64,000 bases of DNA from Brachypodius melanocephalos (lineage: Eukaryota > Chordata > Aves > Passeriformes > Pycnonotidae), in the NCBI GenBank assembly GCA_013398615.1, contig VZSR01000514.1:9458131-9522130 (forward strand). The letters run 5' to 3'. The stretch's first letter is position 1. Each line of letters begins with the position of its first letter. Below the pieces are notes generated by a model. It worked only from the letters and a program-made list of their open reading frames with translations, was not told the origin of the DNA and did no database searches. This document shows positions 1 through 12,995 of the stretch, in pieces. Both the position numbers and the translations under genes were made by a program.

Positions 1-411
1 TTTTTAACATTTTTTGTATTCAGATTTTCTTCCTAAGTTCACTCAGAAATTTGCAATAAAGATGATCTATGAGTACCGAAAAAAAAAGACTGCTTGATTT
101 ACTCATGTTCTCATTACCTGTCCCTGTGGTCCTTATGTTGATGCTCTCCTTTCATGCTTTATGCTCCCCAAAGTAGCCAAAAGTTATTGTTGTAAGACTA
201 CCCGAGCAGGCAAAGATCAATATCGATAAAAGCTCAGCCTGTACCAATTCTCCATTTCTCATCCAGTATTTTCTTGCTCTAAGCAACCCTTTTCTTCCTG
301 GCATATTGCTCTTACTTTACTGTGTCTGGTTGATGGCACATTGAGTCTTACAAGAATCCAGACTTTTCTCCTTGTTCCAACATTACATAACATTTAAGAA
401 AACTTGAGATT
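1..411. other. intergenic DNA, no feature
   Basis: AT-rich single-copy-looking sequence at the left edge. No exon, RNA gene or repeat family recognised. Confidence 0.6.
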
Positions 412-568
412 GCCCACAGGAGCTGCCTCATCCCTGGAAGTGTCCAAGGCCAGGCTGGAGGGGCTTGGAGCAATCTGGGATAGTGGGAGGTGTCCCTGCC
501 CATGGCAGGGGTGGAACAAAGTGACCTTCAAAAGGTCCTTTCCAACCCAAACCATCCTGTGATTCCAT
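412..568 (+). mobile_element. CR1 LINE 3' fragment
   Basis: The sequence runs through the familiar avian CR1 3' end: CATCCCTGGAAGTGTCCAAG, then the GGTGTCCCTGCCCATGGCAG box, then TCCTTTCCAACCCAAACCAT and a terminal CTGTGATTCC. It is 5'-truncated, non-coding and well preserved, so probably among the younger insertions here. The left boundary is approximate. Confidence 0.93.
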
Positions 569-3500
569 CATAACATAACAAACTCCATGAAGCAGTGGAG
601 CTACACCTTTTGGGGCCATTAGGCTTTATTAACACTCAACACAGATTTCCCCCCACACCAGTTGTGAACACTGCTCCTCTTTCCCACAGCGTTCAGCTTT
701 GCAGAGCTGCTCTAGGAGAATGACATTTGCATGGGGAGAAAGCAGGAACTGCATTTTTGAGTCTAGAACCCAGGGACTGAGCCAGGGGGCTCTGCAGGAG
801 GCAGAGCAAAGATGAGATGGCCATGGAAGAACAGGAGGATCCAGGTGGAGCAGTTTAGAAGCTGGAATGAGCTGGCATTTTCTGCCCTCAGTTCCATCTC
901 ATTCTATTCCTCCTGTATAAGACAGAAAGAGCACGAATTCCCAGTTCTCTCCTCCTGCCCTTCGAGGAGCTGTTTATAGGATTACAGACTCTTCCTCCAG
1001 ACCCACTGCCATGCCCTCCTGCCCAGGCTGAAGCCTCAATGTATTAATTAAGCCTCAGCCCGGGGGATGTGGAGCAGCCAGAGCCCCAGCACCCCCCAGC
1101 CCAGCCCCCAGAAGGGCAGCAGTGAAAGCCCAGCGCTCAATGAAGACGCTGGGAGTTCTTAAGACATCCTTTGAAAGAGATTAAACAGACCCACATTGGA
1201 TTAGAAAGATGATGCCTGACACATTTGGTTTCCGTTACCTTTTGTGTGCCCACTCAGGGCACAGACCTGCCCCAAACACCGCATTGTGATGCAGATTTCC
1301 CCGAATCTCTCTGGGGTTTCACAGAATCCCTAAGACCTTCACAGCAGGAAAGCCCATTCTTGCTCTCCCTGCACACATCCCACGTAAGCTGTGCCTAAGG
1401 GCCATCTAGAGGATGCTGAGCTACCAGAAAGCGAAGGGGTCAGGGGTTCGTGGTGAGAAAAAGAACTTTAATCTCGGGTGCCAGAAAGTGGGAGTGAGCA
1501 AAATCCCCTCTGCATTCCTCAGTTTTCCCTATTCCTCCATCTGCTGAAGTGTGCTGAGGAGTAAATCAGGAAAATTCCCAGGCTGGGTTGTGTGATTAGG
1601 AGAAATTATTTGTTGCCAGAGGAATCACTTCATCTAAAAGTGACCAAGAATAGAGATAAGACTGAGCAAAATAACCCAATAAAACACTACGGCGAAGTTC
1701 CCCTCGGCGAAAATATTTTAATATACTTCTTTTCTGCAGTGCAAGGGAAAGAAGGCTGCGGTGGTATTTCCAAGAGAAATATGTATTTAATAGCTCTCAT
1801 GCACTTCCTTGAGGGAAACGGCTCAAAAACCTGAACCCTCTTTTAAAAACGGGGGCAGGGGAAAGGAGCAATCACACAAACCATTTATCTGACATGTGCT
1901 GCGGGGAAGGAAGGATTCCTGCCCTCAGCTCACCACCACAGAGCTATTTTGAGGGAGGTCTGCTATTCCAGCCATGCCTTTCTCTTATTTTTACTGGCAC
2001 CGGGCAGGCAGGGGGTTGTGTGAGAGAGGGAAAGGCTTTTCTGCCTCTGCTGGAAGTGCCAGGAGAGGAGACACGGCCGCCACGCAGGCTCCAGCCCTGC
2101 TCCCACCCAGCCAGGCTGACATCCAGCTCTGGCTCAAGGACCTGGTCAAATCCCATTTTCTTCAAACAATATGTGAGAAAAAAAAAAAATTAAAAGTCAA
2201 CCAGCTAGATCCAAGCTTAACCCTCAGAATCTCCAAATTTTCTCCCCTCGAGCCCCCTACATGCAGAGGGAGTCCCAGCCTGGTGGGAGATGCTCCACAA
2301 CTTTCCTGCTAAACCTGCCAAAGCAAACAGGGAAGGGGAGGTTTCAGAGCCCTCCCCACGAGCCTTGAGTAAAGGCAAACAGAAACAGGTCTTTCTACAC
2401 ACCTAAAAATCTTGTTTTTCAGACTTTCTGCTATTCTTCCTTGCCCTCGATTCATTTCACGCTCCAAGAGATGCTGGCAGGCAGAAATGTTAGTTTAGCT
2501 GTCATACCCTGCCGGAAAAAAAAAGGAAAAAAAAAAAAAAGAGGCAGAGTGGTTGGTTCTCTCTACTCAAGACTCAGAGACCTTGCCACAGACAAAGCTT
2601 TTAAAATAAAGGAGTGGACAAAGTTTTATTCATGGATTCATATTTATTCACTGCCATTAAGTGAATTCAAAGAGAAGTAGAGAAGTTCATTTTCTGGAGC
2701 AAACTCTTCAAAGCCTAGACAAAATCTGACAGGCCAAAACAATCACAGTTTTGCAAGGGACACTCATTACATCATAATGTGTTGATTCTACTCCTTTTGT
2801 ACACCTTCATACACGCAATCTGTGTTCCTCCTTGGCTACTTGGCTTTAGAGGCTCTTGATCTACTGAACCCTCAAATAAGGCAAACCGAATTTAGGTGTA
2901 GTCTACCAGATAAACACAAATCTCTTAGATAAGGTGGGGTTTGCATGCTGAGAAACAAAACATGCAGTGTCTCACACTTCTTGGCTCCTTTTAATAGGAT
3001 GCTATAAAATATGCATGTATTTTATAGATGCTAATAAAATATAAAGAGATGGAAGGTAGAGAATTGAAAGTATTTCTGCTGAGCCAAAGAGAGACCAGAG
3101 GTCAGAGGACCTCCATTACTGTAACCTCCTGATCACGACCATTCCTGGAAGGAGATTTGGCACTGCAGTTTCTTGTCCTGCCTTCCCATGCCCTCATGAA
3201 GCTCATGAAGTTTCCTTGATAAAAAAAAGCATCATGCATTCACTTTATAATTGATACTAACGTAGGTCCTGTGTGAAGGTTTTCCTTTGATGTGTGTTTT
3301 TTTCTGGGTGACTGATCTTTGTGAATAACTCTTGAGCAACGTTGCCCTCCAAACGCGGATTTTGGTTTTTTTTAAGCAATGGTACATTGCAAATTAACCC
3401 AGTGGAATTCACAAGGGGCTTACAGGAGGTGTCAGAAGCAGAGCCATTGTATCTGGGTTGATTTATGATCATCTTTAAGGCTCCACCTTGGCTGCGCTTT

Positions 3501-6500
3501 GCTCAGGGAAACCTACTGCAGCAGGGAATCAGACAAGGATGTGAGCAGAAACCAAAGAAAACAAGAGTTGAGACCTAACCTTATTTGATACATTTTACTC
3601 CCCACAAAATCAAATAACAAAATGTGCATATGTGGAGGCTCCTTTTACTTGTAATTGCTTTGCAGGTACAGCAACACCATCTGGGACTGATAGTGAGTAG
3701 AAAGCTTTTGAGGACAATAAATTTTACACTGAGCAGATACTGCCAAAAGATACAAGAATTGGTACTTCAACCCCTCAAAGTGCTCAGTAGGATGAACAAA
3801 TTACCCATATGAAAACAGCACCTGAACCATAAGTCACTTTTTCCATCAATATCCACAAGACCTTTCCAAGAGAAATCAAAATAAGCACCTGTGACCTTCA
3901 TGAAGGACCCCTTGGCAAAGCAGAGGGTAGAGGGCTCAGTAAGTAATTCCCTGTGAAAGCCAACACCACCTCTCCCTTCCTATATTTAATTGAATCAGAG
4001 CAGCTTTGTTTTCCATGGGAGGTTTCACACTGACTCCTTATGGAAGAGCCCATGTTCCTGAGCCCACACTCCAGGGCACCGTGGAGCTGTGCCAGGAGAC
4101 AGCAGAAGAGAGAGGGGGAAAGGAAGGATGCCTTCCTGGGACAAAGGCCAAGATTTATTCCTTACCCTGGCCAAAAGGCAGGAAGAAAAGCCGCTGTTAC
4201 CCAAGCAGGCAGCTCCGTGGGGATATGGCACTTCTGCCTCTGGAGGGGACCAAGCCAGGATGACACAGAGTGCAACACAAATCCCAGCTCACCTGCTTAG
4301 TGATGAACCTGAGTTCTGCTCAATTCACAGAGTGTGAAGTGACCAAAATTTTCTCATATAACAAGTACAGTGACCTCCATCTGAATCCTGTTTTAATTTC
4401 TGAATCCAAGCAATGTAGTGGGAGAACAAAGGGCACCTTCATGGTCCAAGTACTGGGCAAACTCTCCTAGATCAGTGGTTCAAGGAAGAATTTAATTCCC
4501 TATATCTATAGCCCCATAGGAGACACCTGAAGGAGCTGAAATTGGAGGGAAATGTTGCATTATCTACGCCTTTTCAAAGGACATTTGTTGACTGCCATGC
4601 TGCTCCTTTAAGGCACCACGGATAAAGGAAATACAAAGAAAGCTTCAGTCCAAGTGGGCTCCCGAGTTCACAGAATATGTCATATGTACATTACTATTTT
4701 AAGGCTTATTTTTTTCCCTTAAATAAATTGCCCTGTGGGAAAAGCTGGCTGCAAGTCAACACCACAGAAAGCTAATTTTAACTCCAATGAATACAACCAT
4801 TTACAAGGCGCCCCTTTCTGCAAAGGAAAGGCCCTGCCACTGCTGGCAGTTTTGATGTGATATGAACACATATTTCTAAGACATTCAAATGGACTGGCTT
4901 AACAAAATACAGTGGTTTTACTCGTGCATCTTTAATGTTCAAACTGTTCTTGGCAGTTCCCAGTCAGAAGCACTGTCATTCAAAAGAAGAGAATGACAGA
5001 CATTAATATGGAAACATTCAAGCTCTTAACTGAGCCGGAACAGTAATTATGCCATCCAATTTTATTTTGGAGAGTATTGACCTTGGTCTCCCATGAGCAG
5101 AAGAAGATCCAAAAGACAAAGATATAAAGAGGTGTTTAGGGAAAGAGAAATAGAAGTTTTCTGAGCCTTGCAGAGCATCAGAACCCCTGTTTGAAACTAA
5201 AAATACCATTTCAGGGGCTACCAGGGGATTCATGGCATGACACAACAGTGAATCAAGTCTTTACTACAGGAAACACTAAAGCTCTGAAAACACTGTGCTG
5301 ACACATCAGGGAAACAGTCATCCAGAGGGGAATTCAGCCCTGCACAACCTACACCAGGCTTTCCCTAAATATAAATAAATTACAGGAACATCTGCTCCGT
5401 ACAGTGCTCCCAGATGCTGGAAGTGCAAAGACCAATAAGAGGAGCAACCCTAGAAGGGAAAATCTGGGGAAAAGCAGGGGAAGAGCTTTTAATGGAACAG
5501 CTCACAACACTTTGACAGACAGCACCAGGGAATGCTGGAGCTGAAAATCAAAATCTTCTCAGCCACAGGTAGAAGGAAGGGCCATAACCCTTCACAGACA
5601 ATGAAATGTGCTTTATTACAGCTATAAAAGAGTGCAAATCTTTTTTCTGAGACAATAAACAGATTATTCTTATGCTCAGAGGCAAATGGGATCAGGTTCT
5701 TTAGTGCAGGCATTGGATACTGATGATCTGATAAATTATGATGTATTGGTAGGAGGGTTTGGCCAGCCAGGGTTGGATCCCAGTGAGGCAGAACCTTCTG
5801 CAGCATCAGAGTGTCCATCACACTCTCCTTATCAAGAGGATGGGGGACAAGGGGCAGGGGCATCCAACAGGCAAAAGCAGCAAGGAGAAAATACAAAAAA
5901 ACATCAGAAAGATTATTTAAATTTGACTTTAATCACCTTTATGAAGGTGGTCTCCACAACACTGTCCAGTGAGCTGTCCCAGCTCATCCCTGCAATCCAG
6001 CCCTGAATGACAGCTAGTGGGTTTTTTTAGCTACTGCCAAAGTGGGGGAAAAAAGGCTTTCACCAGCCTGAATTAGGCATTTGCAAACATCCCGCTACAT
6101 TTGTGGCCCTAGTGACTGACAACCACCTTATAAACTGTGAGGATAAATCCACAAGGTAAAACAAGGGGAATTTTCCCTCTGTGGGTGCAGATGCTACTGC
6201 ATATGTGTGTGCACTTACACCAGAGATCTCTGTCAGGGTCTGAATTATATCTCCAAGTTGCAGCACACATTAATTTGTCAGGATTTGGAAGCAGGCACTC
6301 GTCTTGTCTAGACCAGACTATCAAAACTCTCTGACAAATGGCATTTTTTTCCAGCTGCTTAAGCAGCCTTCACAAGAGTTCTGTCTCCTCATGCCTTCCT
6401 CCATCTGAGAGAAAACCCTTGAAAACACTTCTGCCTCTCCCCATTTTCTGCACTTTTAATCTTTCAGTTTACAGACAGCCACTCAAAATTGCCACCCTCG

Positions 6501-7349
6501 CATATGTGTACAAGAAAATCACCAGGAGCCCTAATGCTGAATATCTTTGTGCCTGGGCTTAACCCGCAGCACAGAAACAGCAGCATTTCCCTGAAGGACA
6601 CTATTCATGCATTTAACACGATTAAGGATTTCCAGGATTGCAGCCTGAAGATGCAGCTTGTGCACAGGCATTTTTTTTTTAATCCACACACCCAAAAGAA
6701 ACTCAGGAACTGTTGCTCAGAGAGGCTGTAGCTCAGAGCTGTTGTGGCACAGCGAGGCTGGGTGAGAAGAATCATAAAATTAAAGAGGAGGCAGAGTCAA
6801 AACTGAGACTCACTTGGGCTGATCTAAAATTTTTGGGAGCCCCAGGCATACCATGGTGCCAGATGTCACTTTTTGGATCTACTCAGCTACCTCTGCTCTT
6901 TGCCAGTTCCCTGGAGAGCTGGTGGCATCCTCCAGGGAAAGCATTTCCAAGGCATCCTGGACAGGGTTTGGATGCAGGATGTGAGCAGAAGTCAATTTTC
7001 ATGTCTGGAAGTCTCTCTGGAAAGATTTCAAGTCCCTGCCATTTGTTTTTCCCCCAGACTGTCCTATCTAGGCGACCTCTAGGGAGTTTGAATAATTTCC
7101 TCATCATTTACTAATTCAAATGCATTCTTCACCTTGATGTGCAGCCCCAGTGAAGGCTTCTCTGAATTCCTAATTTCCTTTGAAGACATATCTCTATAAT
7201 CAGCCTAAAAAGTTTCCTGACTCCTCCATGAGATGCCAAACTTTTTAAATCAGCATTTCTGTCTGAGATCTCCATTGCAGCAAAGCTGGAAGGGAAAAGT
7301 CTTTGCAAACACCCTGGGAGCTTCTCATATTATAGGAATGCAGTCACCA

Positions 7350-7364
7350 TTTTTTTTTTTTTTT
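7350..7364. repeat. poly(T) tract (15)
   Basis: Uninterrupted T run in the intergenic region; no signature of a retroposed element around it. Confidence 0.85.
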
Positions 7365-7403
7365 CAGTAGAAAAACCTTACCAGAAACAAATAAAACAGA
7401 GCC

Positions 7404-7435
7404 TAGTAGGTGTGTATTCATATAGTAGGTGTGTA
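7404..7435. repeat. two copies of a 13-bp direct repeat
   Basis: TAGTAGGTGTGTA occurs at 7404-7416 and 7423-7435, a 19-bp period. A minimal local duplication with no other copies nearby. Confidence 0.8.
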
Positions 7436-7791
7436 AAACAACTACAAAAGGAATCCAGAAAGAAAAGGAGCTGAAGAGGAAGAAACAACATAGAATTTTG
7501 AGAGTTTGAATTTTCAGGGTGGGTAGTATTGCTGCCTTTTGATGAAAAAAATCAAGTTTATTTCTCTGTAAGATTGTGCTCAACAAAGTTACAGCAGTTT
7601 CTCACAAAAGTTTTTCCCCAAAATCCCAGTTCTTAACACGGTTTGGATTTGACCCGGTTTGTTGCTCAAATAATTCTTTATTATTGGGAAAGAGCAGAAG
7701 CTGCAGGTGGTGGAGAGAAGCAGGATTTTTAGCGAATGGCCACCTAGCACCTTGCAGAAAACCCTGCTAAAAGTTGCAATGTTGTGCAGAG

Positions 7792-7836
7792 CATCATAAA
7801 ACGGTCTGATTGGGACGGGCCTTAAAGATCACTTAT
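7792..7836 (-). mobile_element. degenerate CR1 3' end
   Basis: ATCATAAAACGGTCTGATT followed by GGGACGGGCCTTAAAGATCAC matches the reverse complement of the CR1 terminus (ATCATAGAATGGTCTGGGTT, then GGAAGGGACCTTAAAGATCA) with several substitutions. Only about 45 bp survive; older than its neighbours. Confidence 0.65.
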
Positions 7837-7989
7837 TTTTTCTGGGGATGGAAGGGCACAAACCCCGTGTCAGAGGCAGCTGTGTGTGTCTGCCTGAAAA
7901 TTCTGCAGACGCTCACAAGCGGAGGTGCACAAAAAAAAAAAAAAGTGCTTTAACATCTGCTTGTCCGTGCCAGTTTCCTTTTTTCTCCT

Positions 7990-8485
7990 CTGGCCCTCAT
8001 TTGGACACTTCCATTCCCCTGCGGGTCCCTGCATCCCTTGGCACGCATCCCGACGCTCCTTCCTGCGGAGCAGCGCGGTAATTGGGGATATCCCGCTTTT
8101 GATGTGCGGGGCAATTAACTCCCCGTTAATAGGGGAGAAAAGGAGGCATTCCGTGTCGCTGGAAAGCGGGGGTGTGCGGTGGCCTTCGTGGGCACGGGTG
8201 TGAGGTGCAGAGGGGCAGCAGTGCAGCCCTTCCCTCCTTTCTGCAGCAGCCGCGGCACAGGAGCCCGCTCGGGGCACCACAGGTCGTGAGAAAAAACCTG
8301 CGGCTGCTGATTAAGTTTGCAAATTCTGTATCTGAGGGGAATTCGGGGACGTGGCTGCGCCAGATGAAAAGTCCCAAGAGGAATTCGGGCGGTGCCGCGT
8401 GGCCATCGGGTCTGATTAAACTATTATTTCTATCCAGCGGCTCTCTCGCTGCTCTGCACGCATTATTCAATTGCCGTTCTGACAG
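7990..8485. promoter_or_regulatory. candidate enhancer or promoter: CpG-rich non-coding block
   Basis: CpG density jumps here compared with both flanks (I count more than 30 CpG in about 480 bp). The block holds a perfect palindrome GGGATATCCC at 8085-8094, the inverted repeat CTCCCC/GGGGAG around GTTAATA at 8119-8137, and homeodomain-type cores (TAATT at 8079, CAATTAA at 8112, GTTAAT at 8125). No convincing open frame or repeat family covers it. It could be a distal FGFR2 enhancer, the promoter of an unannotated transcript, or an unmethylated island. Assignment rests on composition only. Confidence 0.4.
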
Positions 8486-8575
8486 GGTTTGGCTCACTTT
8501 TAAAGCAGCAGTTAAGAACAGACCCTGAAACAATGTCTTCAATTAACTGAGAAACGCGTTCCCTCTAAAATTCAC

Positions 8576-8589
8576 TTTTTTTTTTTTTT
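8576..8589. repeat. poly(T) tract (14)
   Basis: Uninterrupted T run immediately to the right of the CpG-rich block at 7990-8485. Confidence 0.85.
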
Positions 8590-11352
8590 CTTTAAATCCA
8601 GTCTTATTAACATCTCCAAGAAGAAAACATGCTACCTGTGATCCTTCCCACCTTCAAAAGCTGCAATACAAAGGATTAGAGAAGAGTGTTAGCAAATCTC
8701 GAAGCTTTCTTAAATGCCGCAGAGGTTTACGGAATGGTGTTTAAGGAAGATGTAGGGCCAACTCCCACATTAAAGAAAAAGAATTGGAGGGGGGAAGAGG
8801 AGCAAGGAATATGGGGAGGGAAATGCATAGGATTGTTAGCCAGCTCCCACAACTTGGTCTTAAAAGTGACTGCTCAAGTCCATGTGTGATGTGGCACCAC
8901 GGGGCAGATGAGGGCTTAGGTAGGAAGTTGTAATATGAAAATCAGGATTATGCTACCTACAAAGAGGCCAAATTCAGGCTTAGGGTAAGGATAGTCCTTG
9001 AGAGGAAAAATTGGACAGGTGAGGAGACCTGATTTGGGCCTGATTTGAGTCTGATTTTAAAAAAAAGCAAAACAGAAGATATTTTAAGTGTCTGACTGAT
9101 TTAGGAGTGGAAACCCCATTCATTTCCAACCACTGCCTGCTTTCCCAGATCCTGCTCTGAGCCATGAGGATGAGTGTGAATGTGTCTGGGTGTAAGATGA
9201 GATTTGGGGTCAGATCCACACAGTTCCAGCTGCCCAGGCATACAAAGTGAAGTGAATTTGCACTGCATGCCATGAAACACACGATGTTGCAGCTCTCCTT
9301 ACTAAAACATTTCTCTAACAAAGCCAATTCCCACTGCACGGCTCACAAGATGTCCTGGTGGGGGTTTTTTTTTGTTTGTTTGTTTTTTAAAGCTGCCTTT
9401 ATCTGAATTGTTGGCTTTTAAAAAAAAACAAACCTCCCGAATCTGTTTACAAGTCAGGACAGAAAACCAGGCTGTGACAATCAGCAATCAAAAACAATTA
9501 CAAAACAAACACCCCACTTCTGGGAATCAGGTAACTGCTGAGAACTCATTAAGGTCATTTTAAATCGGTGACTGTGGGACAGGACAGGTGTGAAGGATGA
9601 GGAAAATGGAACTGTGGGGTGGCAGAGGACACATGTCCAGCCCCTCCTGCTGTCCTGGAGCAGAGCTGCTCTTTGAGCGCCATCGAAACCCAGCTCCAAG
9701 GGGGGAATATCAGCTACAAAACCCCTGAGGTGGCTTTGAGTCAACACCAAGCAAAGCTGCTTATACAGAAAGAGCCAATTCACTTAGCAGGGGAGAAAAA
9801 AAAAAAAAAAAGAAAAAAGTATTTGTTCAATTCTATAAGAGTTGCAGAGTTTGGGCTTTTAAAGGTACATTAGCAGTCCTATAGGAGCAAGTGTTTACTT
9901 TTCCTGTCCACCTCATTTTCTCCATTATTGAAGATCCCCAGAGTCTTATCTAGATCCCAGTGGGTTCATGCATTAACTCTCAACATTCCATTTTAAGAGA
10001 GTCTTAAGAAGCCTCTCAACTCCTTATACACCAGACTCAGGCCCATGAAGAGACGCAAGTGTGTAACTGTGTGAAAAAACTTTGCTTCACAAACGTATTC
10101 CTGCTTGCTGACCTATGAATTTGAATAAAATCCCACGTTGCATTTTGCTACAATAAATTCTTTATAAGCTCTTGGGAAAAAGGACCACTCTCTTCAAAGC
10201 ATTGCTTTCCCAATGCAACCCAGGGGTTTTATTCAGTCAAGAGCAATCAAGGGCTACTTTCCAAAGCAGTTGCAATGCAAAATTTATGTTAGGACTGTCA
10301 TTTAGGAGCAGCAGAACATAAATTGAAATCAATGCAATCAGACTACTTGATTCATATGCTATTGCATAGCAGAAATGTAGCATTCAACAATTTCAAGTAA
10401 AGCATTTTGTCCATGAGAACAGTGCCTAGAAAAATCACTGCAAATCCAGTATTTTCACATATTTTTCCCATTAACATATTATTCGAATTTCATATTTCCT
10501 TTCTTCCCTTAAATCATTTACGAGTGGTTCAATAGTCAATAAACAGGAAATACAGATTACCAAACCAGCTTACTATTCTCCATAACATTTTATCCATCAA
10601 TCTGTTTTAAAACAGCAGAAAAATAATTCTTTATGACCTCATTTTCTACATCCAAAGTGACAGGCTTGTTGGCCTATGCCCTACAACCTACCTAAATTTT
10701 TCCTCTCAAGTATTGCCAAGGAGGTATTCGTGCTTTTCCAAAAGTGCACATCTCAGGCCTCTGACTGCAAGGCTTCATGCACTGGTTAAATAAAATAACC
10801 TAGAAACCTAGCCTAAAAGAAATCAAACATGTCACAGACATCTAGACATGATATTCCATTACCAAAATTACTTGGAAATGCTACAGTTTGATGCCGTGGT
10901 TTCCTTAATTTAATTTAAAATTACCTCAAGAATGTTAATCATCTCACAGCCGTAAATCCTGAGGGTTTTCCAGAAAACCTGGAACTCTTTGTTCACGCTG
11001 ATTGGGATCTCCAGGGGATTAGGGTGTCTGTCCACAGAAGGAGAACCATTCAAACCAGCCTTTGAAGATCACAAACCCTCATAATCTGTCATTAATTAAC
11101 ACCTCGAGTGGGAATCAGTAATGAGAACTGACCACTGAGGCTGCTCTGCCTGGATACAGGTGTTGCAGTTATTGACTCAGAGCATCACCTGAGGGCTCCA
11201 CCTGAGCCTATTCCCCCCAAGGTGCTGCACAAGGCTCTGGTGAAGCAGAGTCCCTGCCCTCGAGGAGGGTGAAGCATCTCCCATGGGCCGGTTGGCCATA
11301 GTGGGGACAGAGTGGCCAAACTCCTCAGCTGCTGCTCATGGTCACACTGGCT
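8590..11352. other. intergenic spacer, no feature
   Basis: AT-rich sequence, with short A and T runs at about 9364-9389 and 9796-9816. The interval 9880-11150 is strikingly poor in open frames and repeats. Nothing identifiable. Confidence 0.6.
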
Positions 11353-11580
11353 GGAGCAGGACATCCCTCTGGAATGGTGGAGCAGGATATTCCACTGGAA
11401 TGATGGAGCAGGACATCCCATGGGGCTGATGGAGCAGGACATCCCTCTGGGATGGTGGAGCAGGACATTCCTCTGGGATGGTGGAGCAGGACATCCCTCT
11501 GGGATGGTGGAGCAGGACATCCCTCTGGGATGGTAGAGCAGGACATCCCTCTGGGATGGTGGAGCAGCACATCCCTCTGG
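11353..11580. repeat. 26-bp minisatellite, about 8.8 copies
   Basis: Head-to-tail units start at 11353, 11379, 11405, 11431, 11457, 11483, 11509, 11535 and 11561 (the last partial). Each begins GGAGCAGGACATC and ends GGGATGGT or a close variant. Units 4, 6 and 7 are identical; units 2 and 3 are the most diverged; unit 8 differs only at its first base. Because 26 is not a multiple of three, a single strand is read in all three frames in turn without stops, producing several overlapping open frames that are not genes. A VNTR is likely. Confidence 0.95.
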
Positions 11581-12586
11581 ACCCCAGTGCACAGTTACCT
11601 GCTCCCCAGCAGCTGAGGTGCTGCAGCTCATTCCAGACAGCAAAGGCAAAGTCACAGGAATTGGTGAAACACCTCAGTGCAGACCATGCTGAGATGAATT
11701 GCACCGTTCCTGCAGGAGCTCAGGAGCAGAGGTGGGGCTTGTTCCCAAATCCCTGCTGTCACAGGGATGTGTTGGATGGTGTGTTGGAGCCCTGGCTCTC
11801 CTGTGTATGGGCTGTGAACGTGGACCTCCCTCCCACATCTGTCCCACATCTGAGGGGTCACAGACACACAAGGGTAGCAAAGGCTCTCACTATTGCATCT
11901 CATAAAGAAAACAAGTTTGGACTCAGCCACGTGGGCTCAGACTGCCAAGGAACTGCAGTTCCCTGAGTAAAAACACTTGTGCAAGCAGTGGAAGCAAGAA
12001 TGGTCTGACTTCACAGCTTACCAGGAGAGAAATAAAGAGGAGAAAAGGAAAGTAAAATTTCTTTCTATCTCACAAGGGAAAAGAGAAAAGAAGTGGATGA
12101 TGTGCTACTGCCAGGATTAATGAGCTCTAGAACACCTAATAAAAGTGTTCAGGGACTTCTGCAATCTCAAACAGAAAGAAGCTGTAGAGATTTCACTCTT
12201 TTCACGCTTCCTACAGAAAAATCAGGAAGAAAAAGAAGGGATGCATGCTTGCACTGCAGAGTAAAACTTGCTGGGGCTTTGTGTTTAATTTGGAAGTCAA
12301 AACAGTTTGCCAGACAAGGGTAGGAACATTTGTAGGACACAGGAACAAACTGTCTTCATCAGAGGACATTTTTAAGAGAAACTGTCCCAGGCTGAGAGCA
12401 GAGCAGAGCACAGCAGTGGCAGCTGGGTGACACAGAGGAGTGATTCCAGCAGCCATCAGTGGGAACAGAGTGGGGAGCTGGGGTGGAGGTTTGTGGGATG
12501 GACACAGATGGAGCAGCAGCATCATATTCCAGGAGAAATTTCCAGAGCTGGAGAAGAGGTCTGGTGGAGGACTGTCAGAGCCGTTT
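11581..12586. other. GC-richer intergenic DNA
   Basis: Lies between the 26-bp minisatellite and a CR1 fragment. Open frames up to 162 codons overlap the minisatellite and look compositional. No gene recognised. Confidence 0.55.
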
Positions 12587-12995
12587 CATAGAATGAACCA
12601 TAAACTGGTTTAGATTGGAAGAGAACTTAAAACCCATCCAGTCCCACCCCACACCTCCCACTGTCCCAGGCTGCTCCAAGCCCCAATGTCCAACCTGGCC
12701 TTGGGCACTGCCAGGGATCCAGGAGCAGCCACAGCTGCTCTGGGCATCCTGTGCCAGGGCATCCCCACCCTCACAACCAAGAATTTTTTCCCAATATCCC
12801 ATCCAATCCTCTGGCAGTGGGAAGCCATTCCCTGTGTCCTGTCCCTCCATCCCTTGTCCCCAGTCCCTCTCCAGCTCTCCTGGAGCCCCTTTAGGCACTG
12901 GAAGGGACTCTGAGCTCTCCCTGGAACCTTCTCCTGGTGAACAGCCCCAGCTCCCCCAGAGCAGAGGGGTTCCAGCCCTTGGAGCATCATTTCAT
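12587..12995 (-). mobile_element. CR1 LINE 3' fragment (about 410 bp)
   Basis: Beginning CATAGAATGAACC, it continues through the reverse complement of the CR1 3' UTR: CCCACTGTCCCAGGCTGCTC, CCAACCTGGCCTTGGGCACT, TTCCCAATATCCCATC, and further in CCCCTTTAGGCACTGGAAGG, up to about TCCAGCCCTTGGAGCATC. It is 5'-truncated with no reverse transcriptase coding. The long open frames across it are caused by its GC-rich composition, not by a gene. Confidence 0.92.

Larger units (their letters stand above)
569..7791. other. intergenic spacer, no gene recognised
   Basis: Mixed composition. Open frames reach 135 codons (around 5489-6006, with opposed frames on both strands) but show no domain, splice logic or family resemblance. 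A short A-rich run is at about 2516-2540. If synteny holds this is part of the FGFR2-ATE1 spacer. Confidence 0.6.

Noticed and set aside
5489..6006. Opposed open frames of 135 (minus) and 106 (plus) codons
   Set aside because: No recognisable domain, no consistent splice sites and no reason to prefer either strand; treated as chance, though an old repeat is possible.
11185..11966. Several overlapping open frames of 74-162 codons on both strands
   Set aside because: They run through the 26-bp minisatellite, whose unit lacks stops in every frame; the peptides are the same repeat read in shifted frames.
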